A stretch of 64,000 nt of DNA from Caulobacteraceae bacterium. Lineage in GTDB: Bacteria > Pseudomonadota > Alphaproteobacteria > Caulobacterales > Aquidulcibacteraceae. The stretch is from contig JADJCG010000009.1 of assembly GCA_016703335.1 (NCBI GenBank), positions 1 to 64,000 of the forward strand, in the 5' to 3' direction. Made by a program: the position numbers and the translations under genes. The notes beneath the pieces are model-generated. The model was not told the origin of the DNA and searched no databases. It saw only the letters and a list, made by a program, of their open reading frames with translations. The stretch's first letter is position 1, and each line of letters opens with the position of its first letter. Shown here piece by piece: positions 21,690-32,004 of the stretch.

Positions 21690-24600
21690 GTTTCAGATCG
21701 AGCGCTATGGCGCGATCAAGGACCGCACGGTCGTTTTCGATCCTCAATGCGGTCTAGTCGTCGTCTACGGTCCAAATGAGATCGGCAAGAGCACGCTTCT
21801 ATCAGCGGTCAGCGATTTTTGCTTCGGCGTTCCCAATAACTCCCCGCATGGGAGCGTGTTTGGCTATGACGCAATCCAGCTGCGGGCGCGCCTGAGACTT
21901 TCGGACGGCGCTGAGCTAAATCTTCGCCGCCGCAAGGGACGCGGCAAGACCTTAACCGACGACGCCGGCGGGAGTCTCGACCAAGACGCGCTTGGCCGCG
22001 CGCTCGGCGCCACCACCCGTGAACGCTTCCTGTCACATATACCGACGCCCAACAAGGCTATGAAGCGCTGCTGGAGCAAGCGCGCGGCCTGTCAAGCGCT
22101 CATCCCAGCTTCAACGTCTGTTGCGCATTCATCCCCTCATTGCCGGGCTAACCGAAAGCGCGCGCACCTCAGATTTCGATAACCTAACGGGCTTCGCGCC
22201 CGGTCTTCAGCATCGCCTCGCTGGCAGCCTCGCGCGGATCGCCGTCGAGCGCCAAGCTTTGGCGCGAGCACGAGCAACACGCGCGCGTCTCGACGCCCGG
22301 CGCACGGCCCTCGCCGTCAATCCGGATTGGCCACCATTCGAAGACCGCATCAATGACGGCAACGATAAGGCCGTCGTCGTACGCAAGGCCCGCCAAAGTC
22401 TACCGAACCGGCGGCGCGAACTCGCCGATAGCGAAGCGCAGCTGCAGACCCTGCGCTCTCTCATCGGCTTGGCGCCGGCGACGCCGCTCGAACCGATTCT
22501 GCCCTCACCGGTGCAACTCGATGCCGTCCAGCGCCTCGCCAAGGATGCTTTGGAGCGCCGCGCATCTGTGGACGCCCACACCAAAACGCACGATGATTTG
22601 GCCGATGAGATCGCGGGCCTTCAAGAAGCGGTCGATCGTGCTCGCATGGCCGGCCGCGACCAGCCCTTCGGCGTTAATGACGCCGACCTTGCCGCTTTTG
22701 CCAGATGCAGACGCGCTCGCAACCGCGCAGGGCGCACGCCTTGCCAAGGAGGCAGCCGATCTTGATTCCAGCGTTCGCCGCCTAAGCTTCCGTGATGTTG
22801 ATCATCTGCGAACCACGATCTTCCCGGACGCCGACACGCTCAGCCAACAGATCGATCAGCGCGCAAAGCTTCGCCGTGATCTTGATAGCAGCCGAGATCG
22901 AGCGCGTGACGCGCGCGCGGCAGCCGAAACCGCGCAGCGAAAAATTGCTTCGTTGCAATCTGGCGCTGCGATCGCCTCACCTGAAGCGATTGAAGATGCC
23001 CGGCGCTTTCGGGAGCAAACATTGGCGCCCCTGGTCCGCTCGCACCTTGATGGCCAAGCCCAGGGCAGTGTGACTCAGCGGCAGACCGAGGTCACGGCCC
23101 TGCAGCGCGCGACGTCCGATGCCGATTCGCTCGCAGATCGCCGCGTATCAGACTCCGATCGCGCTGCTTCCCTTTCGCAGTTGAGCACGCGACACACGGA
23201 AGAAGCGCACTCCGCCGACGAAGCTGACCGGTGCGCGCTTGAGATTGACAAGCGGCTCGCGGAAATGGCGCGCCTTTGCCGAGTTTTATCCTGAGGCGAT
23301 CAGCATTGAGCCCGATCCGAGCAAACTGCGTGAACTCGTCAATGAGCGCCTGCGGCTACTTGATGCTGCGGCGCACCTGAACACGCGACTTGCCGACGTC
23401 GAGATGCGCGCGCAAGAGTTGTCGCCGCGCCACGAAGCGCTCATGGCCGTCGAGCGACGCTGCAACCTGGAAGGCACAGGCAAATCGCTGCCGGAACGCG
23501 TGCAGGCCGCCATTGCGGCCGTTCGCGCCCACAATCAGGCCTATGACGACTTTTAGCCGCGATCAACGCAATGTGGACACCCGCACGTCTCAACGCCTGC
23601 GGGCGCACGGCTTTCTGCAAACGCTCGCCGAGGCGGAAACAGATTGGTCAAAGCGTTGGTCGAACGCGGTGGCTGAACTCAGTCTGCCCCCGGACGTGAG
23701 CATTGTGCGCGCAGAGGAAGTCGCGCGCGAATGGACGAGCGCACGTGGCGAGCTCAGCAATATCGCACAGACGCGTCGCCGGATCGCCCAGATTGACGCA
23801 GATGAAGCCGATCTGCGCCAAATGACCGACCTGCTCGCCGTAGCCCTGGGCGTCAAGGTCGCCACCGACCCCGTCGAAGCCGCCTCCGAACTAAAGGCCG
23901 CATGGGGTGCTCACCAAAAACACTGGCGAGAATTTTCCGGCCTCGAGCCAGAACGGCGGCAAGCCGCTGAAGAAGAGCAGCGTGCAGCGGTGGATCTAGA
24001 AACGGCCGAGTGCGCGCTCAACGACATCTGCGCGGAGGTCGGCGCTGCAGAAGCCGACCTCGAAGCCCTTGCCAAGCGCCTCACCGCGCGTGACGCCTCC
24101 GCTGACCAACATGAGCAATTGATTGCGAAAATCCGCGCGGCGGGAGACGGCTTCTCGATTGATGAGCTACGCCAGCAGTGCCAAGGCCAAGACATCGACG
24201 CGATTCGCGCCGACCTCGAAGCGCTCGATCCGGAGCGCCGCCGCTTAGACGATCTCATCAAGGCCGCGGTCGAAACGATGCAGAGCGGCGAGAATCAATT
24301 GAAGGCGTTCGAAGATCCCACGCAGGTTAACCAGGCAGTTGCCGAACGGGAATCCGCTGCAAGCGAAATGCATATGATCGCTGAGCAATGGACAGAGATG
24401 ACACTCGCCAGAGATATTCTGAAGGAGGCCATTTCCCAGGTGCGCGCGCAGCATCAAGATCCGTTGATTGCACGAGCTGGAGCGCTCTTCCAATTGACCA
24501 CCAAAGGCGCCTTCGCGGGCGTGGCAGCGGAAGTCGACGAGGATGGCGCGCCGGTCGTCGTCGGGCGCCGCACAGATGGAGCTCGCGTTGGCATACGAGA

Positions 24601-24904
24601 AATGAGCGACGGCGCGCGTGATCAGCTGTTCCTGTCATTCCGGCTCGCCAGCATCGAACGCTACGGCGAGGCGGCTGAATCCATTGCGTTCATCGCCGAT
24701 GACATTCTGGTCAATTTCGACGATGAACGCGGTACCGCCACGGTGGAGTTGCTCGCTGAATTCGGTAAGGCAAACCAAGTGATCCTGTTCACGCACCATC
24801 GCAGCGTGCGCGACGCAGCTGCGGCGCTACTGACCAAGGCACCCGTGCAAGTCATTGACCTCGCCAAACTCGGAGATTCCCTGGGCGAAAGCCAGGCCGC
24901 CTAG
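21676..24904 (+). CDS. YhaN-type AAA ATPase (SbcC/Rad50-like), frameshifted
   Basis: Opens MKLLEFQIERYGAIKDRTV, with Walker A GPNEIGKST at about residue 35. Long alternating coiled coil fills the centre (from 22200 to 24470). The C-terminal ATPase half has the signature REMSDGARDQLFLSFRLA and Walker B ESIAFIADDILVNFDDER. It ends FTHHRSVRDAAAALL plus about 25 residues. Frame changes occur near 22050, 22740, 23270 and 23545. About 1075 residues. It overlaps the YhaO-type nuclease and should form a complex with it, like SbcCD/Rad50-Mre11. Not part of the hsd operon, which runs the other way. Confidence 0.8.
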
Positions 24905-25234
24905 GAGAATACTCGCTCCGTCCGACTTGCTCGACTTTCAGGATCGCGCCGATCACCGCATGAATGTGAAAGGCTAAGGACCGTCTACCTCAACCGCCGT
25001 AGCCCCCCATTCCCTCGACGCGCACAGGTCAACTGCGGGCGAACGCCATCAATGGTCCGATGTCCCCGCGGTCGGCGGCCTGGAGCGCGGCGACATAAGC
25101 CCGGCGGGTTTCGGCGATGGCGCGAGATTGGCGCTACCCCAAGTGAAGCGGGGCTGGCCGAGGCGAACGGCGAGCAGGTCGGCGGCGAGCCGCCGTTTGA
25201 AATAAGCGTCACAGAACGCGGGTATCGGCTCCTG
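24905..25234. other. Intergenic
   Basis: No gene recognised in about 330 bases between the ATPase stop and the CYTH start; reading frames here lack start signals and homologous-looking segments. Confidence 0.45.
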
Positions 25235-25679
25235 ATGGCGCAGGAGATCGAACGGAAATTCCTCGTGCGGTCCGAGGACTGGCGGGCCGAAGCGCATCGG
25301 CGCGAAACCATCCGCCAAGCCTATCTCGCGATCACCGAGACGCTGACCATTCGGGTCCGCGTGATCGGCGACAGCGCCTGGATCACGATCAAGAGCAAAG
25401 CCGATGGGCCGAGCCGGGACGAGTTCGAATACGCCATCCCGCGCGCCGACGCCGACTGGCTCATGGCCGCGCGCCAAGGCGGGGTGATCGAAAAGGTCCG
25501 CCATTCGATCTCCTTTGGCGGGCGCACCTGGAGCGTCGATGAATTTGGCGGCGACCATGCGGGGCTGGTGCTGGCCGAATGCGAATTGGAGGCGGCGGAC
25601 GCCGAGCTCACCCCTGCCCGATTGGATCGGGGAAGAGGTCACCGACGATCCCGCCTACCGCAACTCAGCACTTGTCTGA
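25235..25679 (+). CDS. CYTH domain protein (inorganic triphosphatase-like)
   Basis: Starts MAQEIERKFLVRSEDWR, which contains the ExExK motif (EIERK) that coordinates metal and triphosphate in the CYTH tunnel. IRVRVIGDSAWITIKSK and GLVLAECELE give the later charged strands. A one-base frame change near 25612 is needed to reach the expected ending (PDWIGEEVTDDPAYRNSALV, stop at 25677-25679). About 148 residues, the size of stand-alone bacterial CYTH phosphatases, which hydrolyse inorganic triphosphate or act on related substrates. Confidence 0.8.
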
Positions 25680-25907
25680 GAACGGCGCGAGCAGGGCCGG
25701 TCCAGGAGCTGAACGGGCCAAGGCATGAGTTCGTAACCTTCCCGGGAATGTCCCTTGTCGCGTCCATTCAAGCCGGACGACTTCGACTGTTCCTGCCCCG
25801 CAGCTGACCTCGCAACCATCTCGTGGCACCCTAGATCCACGTGCACATCGCTTGGTGGCCTGTGGATAGCCACGGCCTCGATTCTAGCAATCGTGCATAA
25901 TTGCACC

Positions 25908-26552
25908 ATGAGTGACGACGAAGGCGCTGCTGTCGCAGCCAACCACGACGAGCCACGGCCAGCCACGGCAGACGAAGAAAAGTACACTCTCTCGATCATC
26001 GATGCGATTGAGCGCTATAAAGCAGCGGGCATTCCGCGCACTCTTCGTACAGTGCAACGTTATTGCTCAAACAAGACATTGGATGCGCACAGGTTCGCCA
26101 TTCTTACGGCGAAAAGTATCTCATTACGCCCGAGAGCTTGGAACGGCACATCGCCTATATCGTGCAGGGAAAGGCCGCCATGGCCGACCATGGTGAGCCG
26201 CGCCAAGACATGACGTTTCAGAACTCTCCAACTTTCGAAGGTCGCGTGCTGGGAAAGAATGACGAACCGCGCGTTGGGATGTCTGATCACGCCGGGCAAC
26301 GCGCTCCCAGCGCCAGTGAGAGCGACGGCCGTATTGTTTTAGAAAGCACAGACATCGTTGGCACGCTTAGAGGAAAACAAATTTCTGAAGGAGCAAATCA
26401 CCGTAAAGGATGCACAGCTTTCGGTGAAAGATCGTCAGATCGCCGACCAGTCCGAGCGCGTGCGCGAGACTAATCTCCTCGTCGCCAGCTTGCACAAGCT
26501 GATTACACCGCTGATCGGCCGCACGGACGATATCCACCCACCTCGACAGTGA
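25908..26552 (+). CDS. MerR/excisionase-like HTH protein with C-terminal coiled coil
   Basis: Starts MSDDEGAAVAANHDEPRP. Residues 28-75 look like a helix-turn-helix (YTLSIIDAIERYKAAG, RTLRTVQRYC, then YGEKYLITPESLERHI). The middle is polar. The C-terminus is a heptad-type coiled coil (LEENKFLKEQITVKDAQL) ending HPPRQ. Frame changes near 26085 and 26350 split it. About 215 residues. The neighbouring small and replication-type genes suggest a mobile-element accessory cluster. Function is otherwise unknown. Confidence 0.5.
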
Positions 26553-26580
26553 CCACTGCACGTGAGGTACAATAAAGAAC

Positions 26581-27055
26581 ATGGAACGACGCGGAAATCT
26601 GGCTGCAATTGGGGAGATCATAGAGCGCAACATATTTCTCAAAGGCGCTGACGCCCTCACGCAAAAGGGCTTCACCATGGTCCCCAATCATGTGCTCGTC
26701 AGCGGGAAGATCTCACCCGGGGCCAAGCTGTGCTTTGCAATGCTGCTTCGCTATGCTTGGCAAAACGGTTTTTGTTTTCCTGGCCAGACGCGTCTTGCGC
26801 TTGACATGGGCGTGAGCGATCGAAGCGTACGGACCTTTTGCAGAACTGAGCGCGCTGGAATTGATTACTATCAGGCGGCGAGGGCTTGGAAAGCCCAATC
26901 TCTACGAGATCAATCTGACGCCTTCTGGTGTCGGCCGGAAAATTTTCCGGTCAGGACCGGAAGAAATCTCCGTTCTCGGCCGGCAATTATTTCCGACTAA
27001 GAATACTCAGTCTAAGAAGAACCAAAGGAAGAATACTCAGTCATCGTTTTTATGA
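26581..27055 (+). CDS. Winged-helix, replication-initiator-like protein
   Basis: The segment FTMVPNHVLVSGKISPGAKL, then FAMLLRYAWQNGFCFPGQ, TRLALDMGVSDRSVRTF and LSALELITIRRRGLGKPN form a classic winged helix of the kind found in plasmid and phage replication or regulatory proteins. A frame change lies near 26850. The C-terminus contains a repeated KNTQS segment encoded by a 14-bp direct repeat (26999-27012 and 27029-27042). The stop overlaps the next gene's ATG by four bases. About 157 residues. Confidence 0.55.
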
Positions 27056-27228
27056 AAACTCAAACCCATCGGAAGGAAGAAATTCACGAGCGAGTTGTCT
27101 TCGAAGAAGTCGGGTGCCGCGGCAGCCACTCGTCATTTGATCGGGGCGTCTACATCGGATCGCAAGAAGTGTGCGATGCTCTAAAAGCGCTGTGTAGCCT
27201 TAGGCCAGTGCGCACCATTCAGTATTAA
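27052..27228 (+). CDS. 58-residue protein coupled to the winged-helix gene
   Basis: An intact small frame opens MKTQTHRKEEIHERVVFEEV with an ATGA overlap to the upstream gene. It contains two glycine-serine rich turns and three cysteines, and ends RPVRTIQY. No family recognised. The overlap and neutral codon use support that it is a real gene of the same transcript. Confidence 0.5.
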   Translation: MKTQTHRKEEIHERVVFEEVGCRGSHSSFDRGVYIGSQEVCDALKALCSLRPVRTIQY

Positions 27229-27251
27229 TCTGAGAGCCAGGGCGCTTCTCG

Positions 27252-27466
27252 CTATTCCTCGATCCCCAACACCACCGCGTCGAGCTCTTTGCGCTCCAGG
27301 GCGTTCCTGCCCCACTTGATCGGTCGCGATGAGCGACGAAGTCCTTGCCGTACATCACGAGCGTCCCAGCCCTAGTCAGGTGGACGCTCTTCACCTGGAA
27401 GTTGGAGTCGATACCGAAGAAGGTTTCGGCGGTCTCCTCCTGCTTGCGGCGGTTGGGCCTCACCAT
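27252..27466 (-). CDS. Possible small protein, frameshifted
   Basis: Starts MVRPNRRKQEETAETFFGI and reads NFQVKSVHLTRAGTLVMY, then after a frame change near 27325 WGRNALERKELDAVVLGIEE to a stop at 27252. The stitched reading looks protein-like (about 70 residues). A competing plus-strand frame begins at 27465 (MSSLDELERMQNMLLML) and runs to 27725; it overlaps at the start codons and I cannot decide between the two, or exclude both. Confidence 0.3.
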
Positions 27467-27815
27467 GTCGAGCCTTGACGAATTGGAACGAATGCAGAAC
27501 ATGCTTCTCATGCTCCGCTTCGCCCGCCAACGCGCCCCGAGGCCCTACGCCCATACCGCTGGCGCTTTGGAGAGATGCGGGACGCATGCAAGCCGCCGTA
27601 CGCGCGAGAATACACACACGCATCGAGGCTGCCCTAAAGCCCTGGACTGGGCGGCGTCCGACCACCTGACGGCAGAGGAGTTTGCGGAGTTTCAGTCGCC
27701 GTGGGTGCCGCTCGACCACTCGTGACAACCAAACTTCTAAGGTGGGCCGAAAGGTGGGCCGGCTTTCGCGCCGACCTGCAAAAACGTGCGCATTCAGGTC
27801 ATTGGAGACTTGAAC

Positions 27816-27860
27816 TGGAGCGGGCGATGAGATTCGAACTCACGACCCCAACCTTGGCAA
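27816..27860. repeat. attL: 45-bp direct repeat of tRNA-Gly 3' end
   Basis: Identical over 45 bases to 42936-42980, which is the 3' portion of the tRNA-Gly gene including T-loop and acceptor strand. Sequence diverges immediately on both sides. It marks the left boundary of an integrated element about 15.1 kb long. Confidence 0.9.
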
Positions 27861-27886
27861 TTCGAACAGAGCCATTTTTTGGAGAT

Positions 27887-28010
27887 GGTCACCGCTTGTC
27901 ATGAGTGAGATTACGCATTGATTTTGCTTTGGTTATCATGCGTTCTCTGTTGTCACGGTTCGTCGCGCCTGGGCGCTGATTTCCTTCCGCGTGGTGACCA
28001 TGTGGTGACC
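27887..28010. promoter_or_regulatory. GGTGACC boxes near attL (probable integrase arm sites)
   Basis: GTGGTGACC occurs at 27991-27999 and 28002-28010, 11 bp apart, and an inverted GGTCACC lies at 27887-27893. The same 11-bp-spaced pair recurs near the right end (42860-42877). Helically phased repeats beside both attachment copies and upstream of the integrase fit arm-type binding sites for the integrase or excisionase (inference). Confidence 0.5.
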
Positions 28011-28032
28011 AAAATTCGGATCGCACGCACGC

Positions 28033-29323
28033 ATGCAAGCAGCTCAACGCCTCACCAAACGCATAATCGACGCCGCCCAATCGAACCCGGACAAAGCATA
28101 CTGCATCTGGGACAGCGACGTAAAAGGCTTCCGTCTTCGAGTGCGCCCGAGCGGTAGGAAAACGTTCGAGCTGAAGTACCGCGCCGGTCGGCGCCAACGC
28201 CTGTTCGTGATCGGCGACTATGGCGCCTTCACCGCCGAGAAGGCCCGAAAGGCGGCCGAGGACGCCAAGCACAACGCCAGCCGCGGCGGCGATCCGCAGC
28301 ATGAGAAAGTGGTCCACCGCAATGCCGCAACGGTGGCCGAGCTGATCCAGCTCTATTTGACGGAAGGCCGCATCGATAAGCCGAACAAGCGCGAGTTCTT
28401 GGAAGTGCGATGAGCGGGACCTCTACTCCACGTCCACCCCATCTTGGGGCGACCCCCGATCAACGCGCTCACCACCCCCCGACATCTCTCGCTGGCAGCG
28501 CGATGTCGCCGCTTTCAAAACGGCGCGCGTCAGAAAGCTCGGCTTCCGCAAACTTTCGTGTACGCTGGCGGGCCCAAAGTGGTCGGGCGCGCCACCCGCA
28601 CCCTTTCGGCGATGCTGAACTGGGCGATCAGGCGGCTGATCAAGGACAACCCGGCCGCGCGCGTCTCCAAGCCCGCCGACGTGATGCGCGAACGATTCCT
28701 CTCTCGGATGAGGAGGCCGTCCACCTCTTCACGACCCTGGACGATATGGAGGCGCTTACGGAAATCCGGCCCGATCACGCCGATCTCTTCCGGATCATCG
28801 CCTTGACCGGTGCGCGGTTGGCGGAGATGCGCGATCTCGCCTGGTCTGAGGTGGACTTCTCGCGCCGGCCGTCGTGCTGGCCCCAGGCGGCACAAGACCG
28901 GCCAGGGAGGACGGCGCAAAGTCATCAATCTCAATGCGGCCGCCGTCGAGATACTCAAGCGCCGGACCAACCAAACCGCTTGGGTGTTTCCGAAGCCCCC
29001 GCCCTATCGCGGGCCGATGGAACGCCCGCGCCCGCTGGCGCGCAGTCTTGAAGCGGACAGAGTTTGAAAATCTGCGCATCCATGATCTTCGACACACCTT
29101 TGCGTCGCTGCTGATCAAGGACGGCCACAGCCTTGCCTTCGTGCAGAAAGCCCTAGGCCACTCGCGACCGGAAGTGACTGCGCGCTATGCTCACCTAAAG
29201 GACGAGGCCACACGCGCAGCGTTCGACCATGTCGGCGCCATCTACTCCGGCAAAGCCAAGCCGGCGCCAGCGCTAGCGCATGATACAGGGCCCCCTGACG
29301 CTTCAGACTCAGCGGCGGCATAG
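28033..29323 (+). CDS. int: Tyrosine recombinase (P4-type integrase), frameshifted
   Basis: Opens MQAAQRLTKRIIDAAQSN, a DUF4102-type arm-binding domain (WDSDVKGFRLRVRPSG, then YRAGRRQRLFVIGDYG). The core-binding part follows, and the catalytic domain has TGARLAEMRDL (Arg), HDLRHTFASLLI (HxxR), LGHSRPEVTARYAHL (His/Trp position and the nucleophilic Tyr). Frame changes occur near 28400, 28520, 28700, 28870 and 29060; as written no intact enzyme is encoded. About 425 residues. It lies directly inside the left attachment repeat and should have integrated the element into tRNA-Gly. Confidence 0.85.
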
Positions 29324-29369
29324 CCACACGTTGGACTAACGCGAACGCGCGAAAGCGCGCAGAAGCTGG

Positions 29370-30059
29370 TTAGCGCGGCCGCGTATAATTCGGCGGCACT
29401 TCATCCTCAGGCCCGGGCGGCTCACCGCCCGTGCGGCCCAAAAGCCAGTCGCGCGCGGCCTTCCGGTCGATGCCCTTGCGGCGGCGCGCGAAGAACGGGT
29501 TGTCCTCCAACGCCTTTAGCCGCTGGGCCAAGGCGTGCTGGACGAATTGCTCTTCGGTCTCCCCAAGATCATTAGCCGCCTTCGCGAGCGCCTCGGCCAT
29601 TTCGTCGCCGATTTCGACAGTCAGTGGCCCGGTCCCGATCCGGTTCCCAGATTGGCCAATAGTCCGAGGATCACGCAGCGCCAATCCGAACTGCTCGGTC
29701 ACGCCCGCGAAATGGCGCGGGTTAAAGGTGACGAGGGCCTCGGCGTGCCCATTGATTGCCGCCTCCAGCACCATGTCGTCGCTAGGGTCCGGGAGTTCGC
29801 CTCGCCAGCGAAAGGCGATGTTGACCGGTTCGCTGACCTCAGCCAGCGCATCCGGGAAGCGTTCGGCCGCCAATCGATCAAATCCCGGCGCCACCCAATG
29901 CTCAGGCCTCGATGCTACCGCCTCATATTCCAGGCCGAGCGCGTTGCTCACTAGCGGCGTGATACGCTCGTTAAGCGCTTCCGCAATCAGCATCGCCGAA
30001 GCGCTTTCTGGCGAACGGATTGCGCGGATGATGACATTGGTGTCCAAGACGAGCCGCAT
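29370..30059 (-). CDS. PIN-domain toxin fused to an RHH-like domain
   Basis: Residues 1-135 are a PIN ribonuclease: MRLVLDTNVII, ALGLEYEAV, PDPSDDMVLEAAING and VTFNPRHF supply the acidic site (Asp, Glu, Asp, with Asn at the last position), matching the COG1569 toxin group. After a short linker, GPLTVEIGDEMAEALAKAA and ETEEQFVQHALAQRL resemble a ribbon-helix-helix antitoxin. The protein ends with a polar tail. It is one open frame of 229 residues, nearly twice a stand-alone PIN toxin. It starts nine bases after the HTH gene's stop. The usual toxin and antitoxin genes may be merged here, or a stop lost; either is inference. Confidence 0.7.
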   Translation of the reverse strand: MRLVLDTNVIIRAIRSPESASAMLIAEALNERITPLVSNALGLEYEAVASRPEHWVAPGFDRLAAERFPDALAEVSEPVNIAFRWRGELPDPSDDMVLEAAINGHAEALVTFNPRHFAGVTEQFGLALRDPRTIGQSGNRIGTGPLTVEIGDEMAEALAKAANDLGETEEQFVQHALAQRLKALEDNPFFARRRKGIDRKAARDWLLGRTGGEPPGPEDEVPPNYTRPR

Positions 30060-30068
30060 TAGCACTGC

Positions 30069-30281
30069 TTACGACGATTCCCGACCATACTCGCTGGTTG
30101 ATCCGTGCAGGCGTTTGTGCGCCCACTCATCAAGCACGCTTTCGACATACCGCACGAGACGCGGCCCGTACTTTACGAAGGGCGGACCTTCGCCCGTCAC
30201 GCGCCAGCGATTGAGCGTGTGCTTGGAAATCTTCAAGCGAGCGGCGGCATCTTCCACCGTGAGCAATGTCTGTGCGGACAT
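30069..30281 (-). CDS. AlpA/excisionase-type HTH protein
   Basis: An intact 70-residue protein with a good ribosome site (AAAGGAG) before ATG at 30281. LTVEDAAARLKISKHTLNRW is the MerR-like helix-turn-helix and PPFVKYGPRLVRYVES the wing, typical of AlpA/Xis proteins. It directly precedes the PIN-RHH gene, so it may regulate that gene, or serve as excisionase for the element whose integrase lies close by. Confidence 0.7.
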   Translation of the reverse strand: MSAQTLLTVEDAAARLKISKHTLNRWRVTGEGPPFVKYGPRLVRYVESVLDEWAHKRLHGSTSEYGRESS

Positions 30282-30578
30282 GGGAGCGCACTCCTTTCGA
30301 GCGAACCGCGAGACGTTCGGTTACGCCTCGACAGTGCTAAGAAGAGCGCTGACAACGCATGCGCACCACCAGTTTCTGCCATCGTTTGAAAATCCATTTC
30401 CGGCTGACATCGAGGTGTCGTTGCCGGGTGTTTCCCGACGCGGATCACGCTGTCTCAGCAAAACCCAAGGCGCCGCTCGTTGGCCGCTGATGTCCCGCAT
30501 TGGCCCAACGCCGCAATTCGCGTGCTGGAAGAAGACCGAATCGCGGCGCGAGACCGATTTCAGGTGTTCTTGCTGTTA

Positions 30579-30913
30579 TCATCGAGAAATTGCTCCGAGA
30601 TCGGCGGGCCTGTAGCCAATCAAACGTGCGCCGCGCTTGGTCCATTTCGGCCCGATCTTCTGCGCGCGCCAGAGCTTCAGCGTCGAGACTAACACGCCCA
30701 GATATTGGGCCACTTCGCGGGGCTGAACACCACGGGTCGCTCGGTTTTGGTTGGTGCTGGTGGCGGCGCAACCGCCCGACGCGGACGCTTCATGGGTTTG
30801 GCCGCCGCCGGCGCACGCTGCTTTTGCGGCTCTTCGATTGTGTCGAAGAGACCTAACTGGCCCGGCAGAGCTAAACCCGCCCTGGGCGATTTCTTGCGCG
30901 TGCGGCGGGCCAT
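30579..30913 (-). CDS. Second AlpA-like HTH protein with basic N-terminus, frameshifted
   Basis: Starts MARRTRKKSPRAGLALPGQL. A Lys/Pro/Ala-rich segment follows to about residue 60. After a frame change near 30715 the reading is PREVAQYLGVLVSTLKLW, then KIGPKWTKRGARLIGYRPAD, an HTH of the excisionase type ending at 30579. About 110 residues. It may be the element's second regulator or excisionase. The interval 30914-31182 contains a frame rich in Arg (ending at 30871 on the same strand) that I could not support as a gene. Confidence 0.5.
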
Positions 30914-31182
30914 GGCTGAGCCTCTTTGCTTTGTCGGTACGCAGTCCAGAAAGCGTTGCGCTGCCTCCCGTTTACCTCGAACCGAGCCTTGTTCTTCCAT
31001 TTGCCCCTTGAACGACGCGCCGCAGGCCATCGTTCATCGCAGACGCCCCTCGACGCGACACCTTCAATCGGACATCGCGCGCAGGAGGGGTCAAGGATCG
31101 CGCGCACGCGCGACCCGAAGGGCATCGTCCTTGACGCATCCGAGCACGGTGTCGGGATCTTGCTCGCGCGCCGCGCCGCCTC

Positions 31183-31425
31183 TCACTTCTTCAAGCGCAC
31201 GCCGGCGCCGCCGTCCTTATTGGACTTCGGTTCAAGAAAGACGACGCCAGCGCCTTCGAGCGCACGGCGAACGGCATCCACATTTGCCTCGGTGGAGCGC
31301 TCTGGGCCCATCGCGCCCTCCATCCGCTTGATCGTGGGAACTGACAGTTTGGACTTCGCGGCCAAGTCCCTCTGACTCCAATCGAGCAGAGCGCGAGCAG
31401 CCCGAACTTGTGCAGACGTGAGCAT
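31183..31425 (-). CDS. XRE-family helix-turn-helix regulator
   Basis: Intact 80-residue protein. LTSAQVRAARALLDWSQRDL, AAKSKLSVPTIKRMEGAMG and AVRRALEGAGVVFLEP form the standard Cro/CI-type HTH with the C-terminal strand of stand-alone regulators of mobile elements. It is likely a repressor of element genes. A 90-base AT-richer stretch lies between it and the plus-strand gene at 31519, a reasonable place for divergent promoters. Confidence 0.8.
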   Translation of the reverse strand: MLTSAQVRAARALLDWSQRDLAAKSKLSVPTIKRMEGAMGPERSTEANVDAVRRALEGAGVVFLEPKSNKDGGAGVRLKK

Positions 31426-31518
31426 TCAATGCGCCTTTGGGATTACTTGATCCCTTTGGGTTGACTATTCGGATCAAGGTGATACGTTCGGGATCATCAT
31501 AGCCCGAAAGTGTTAGAA

Positions 31519-32002
31519 ATGTCCCGACGCCCGCCTCCGGCGGCGAACGAGAGCGCCTCGCCTGGAAGAACCTACGCGCCGCCTAGTTCTGGGCGCTGCT
31601 GTCACGCCACTCATTCCTGGCGCCGCGGGCGCTGCCGATCCGGCCGCAGAGGCCTGCGAGACTTTGCTGACCCGCAACGCCGAACATGAACGCCTCGCGG
31701 TTCAGTGGAGCAGCCTGGAGAGCCGCCTGCATCGCGAACACAATTGGCTGAAGCTCACGCGCGCTCAGCGCCGGCGTTTCCCTGAAAGCCGTGAGCTGGA
31801 CGATCTCGACGATCGCATCGAAGCGATGTCGGACCAAAACGCCGCACTGCTCAAAACCCTTCCGGCCATCGTGGCCGTTTCGCCGTTCGGCATCTCCGGC
31901 AAGCTCACGATCGCGATCCAACACACCAAACACGAAGGCGACGAGGTTCACGCACTGATCGTCAGCGTCCTGCGCGATTTTTCCGCGCTGCACGGCGGCT
32001 GA
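31519..32002 (+). CDS. Element cargo protein, paralogue of the gene at 32247
   Basis: Starts MSRRP at 31519; after a frame change before 31600 it reads VLGAAVTPLIPGAAGAADPA (a leader-like stretch), then ERLAVQWSSLESRLHREHNW and TRAQRRRFPESRELDDLDDRI to a stop at 32002. The leader, a segment of the form W-L then L(S/T)(K/R)A(E/Q)(Q/R)R, and the C-terminal half align by eye with the gene at 32247, so they are paralogues. About 160 residues. Function unknown. Both flank a small membrane protein and form a plus-strand group of four genes. Confidence 0.5.
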
Positions 32003-32004
32003 CG

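Noticed and set aside
27465..27725. Plus-strand small gene beginning MSSLDELERMQ
   Set aside because: It competes with the minus-strand frame at the same position. Evidence for either is too weak to list both.
29431..30615. 394-codon plus-strand frame opposite PIN and HTH genes
   Set aside because: It is antisense to genes with clear motifs and has no protein family signature.
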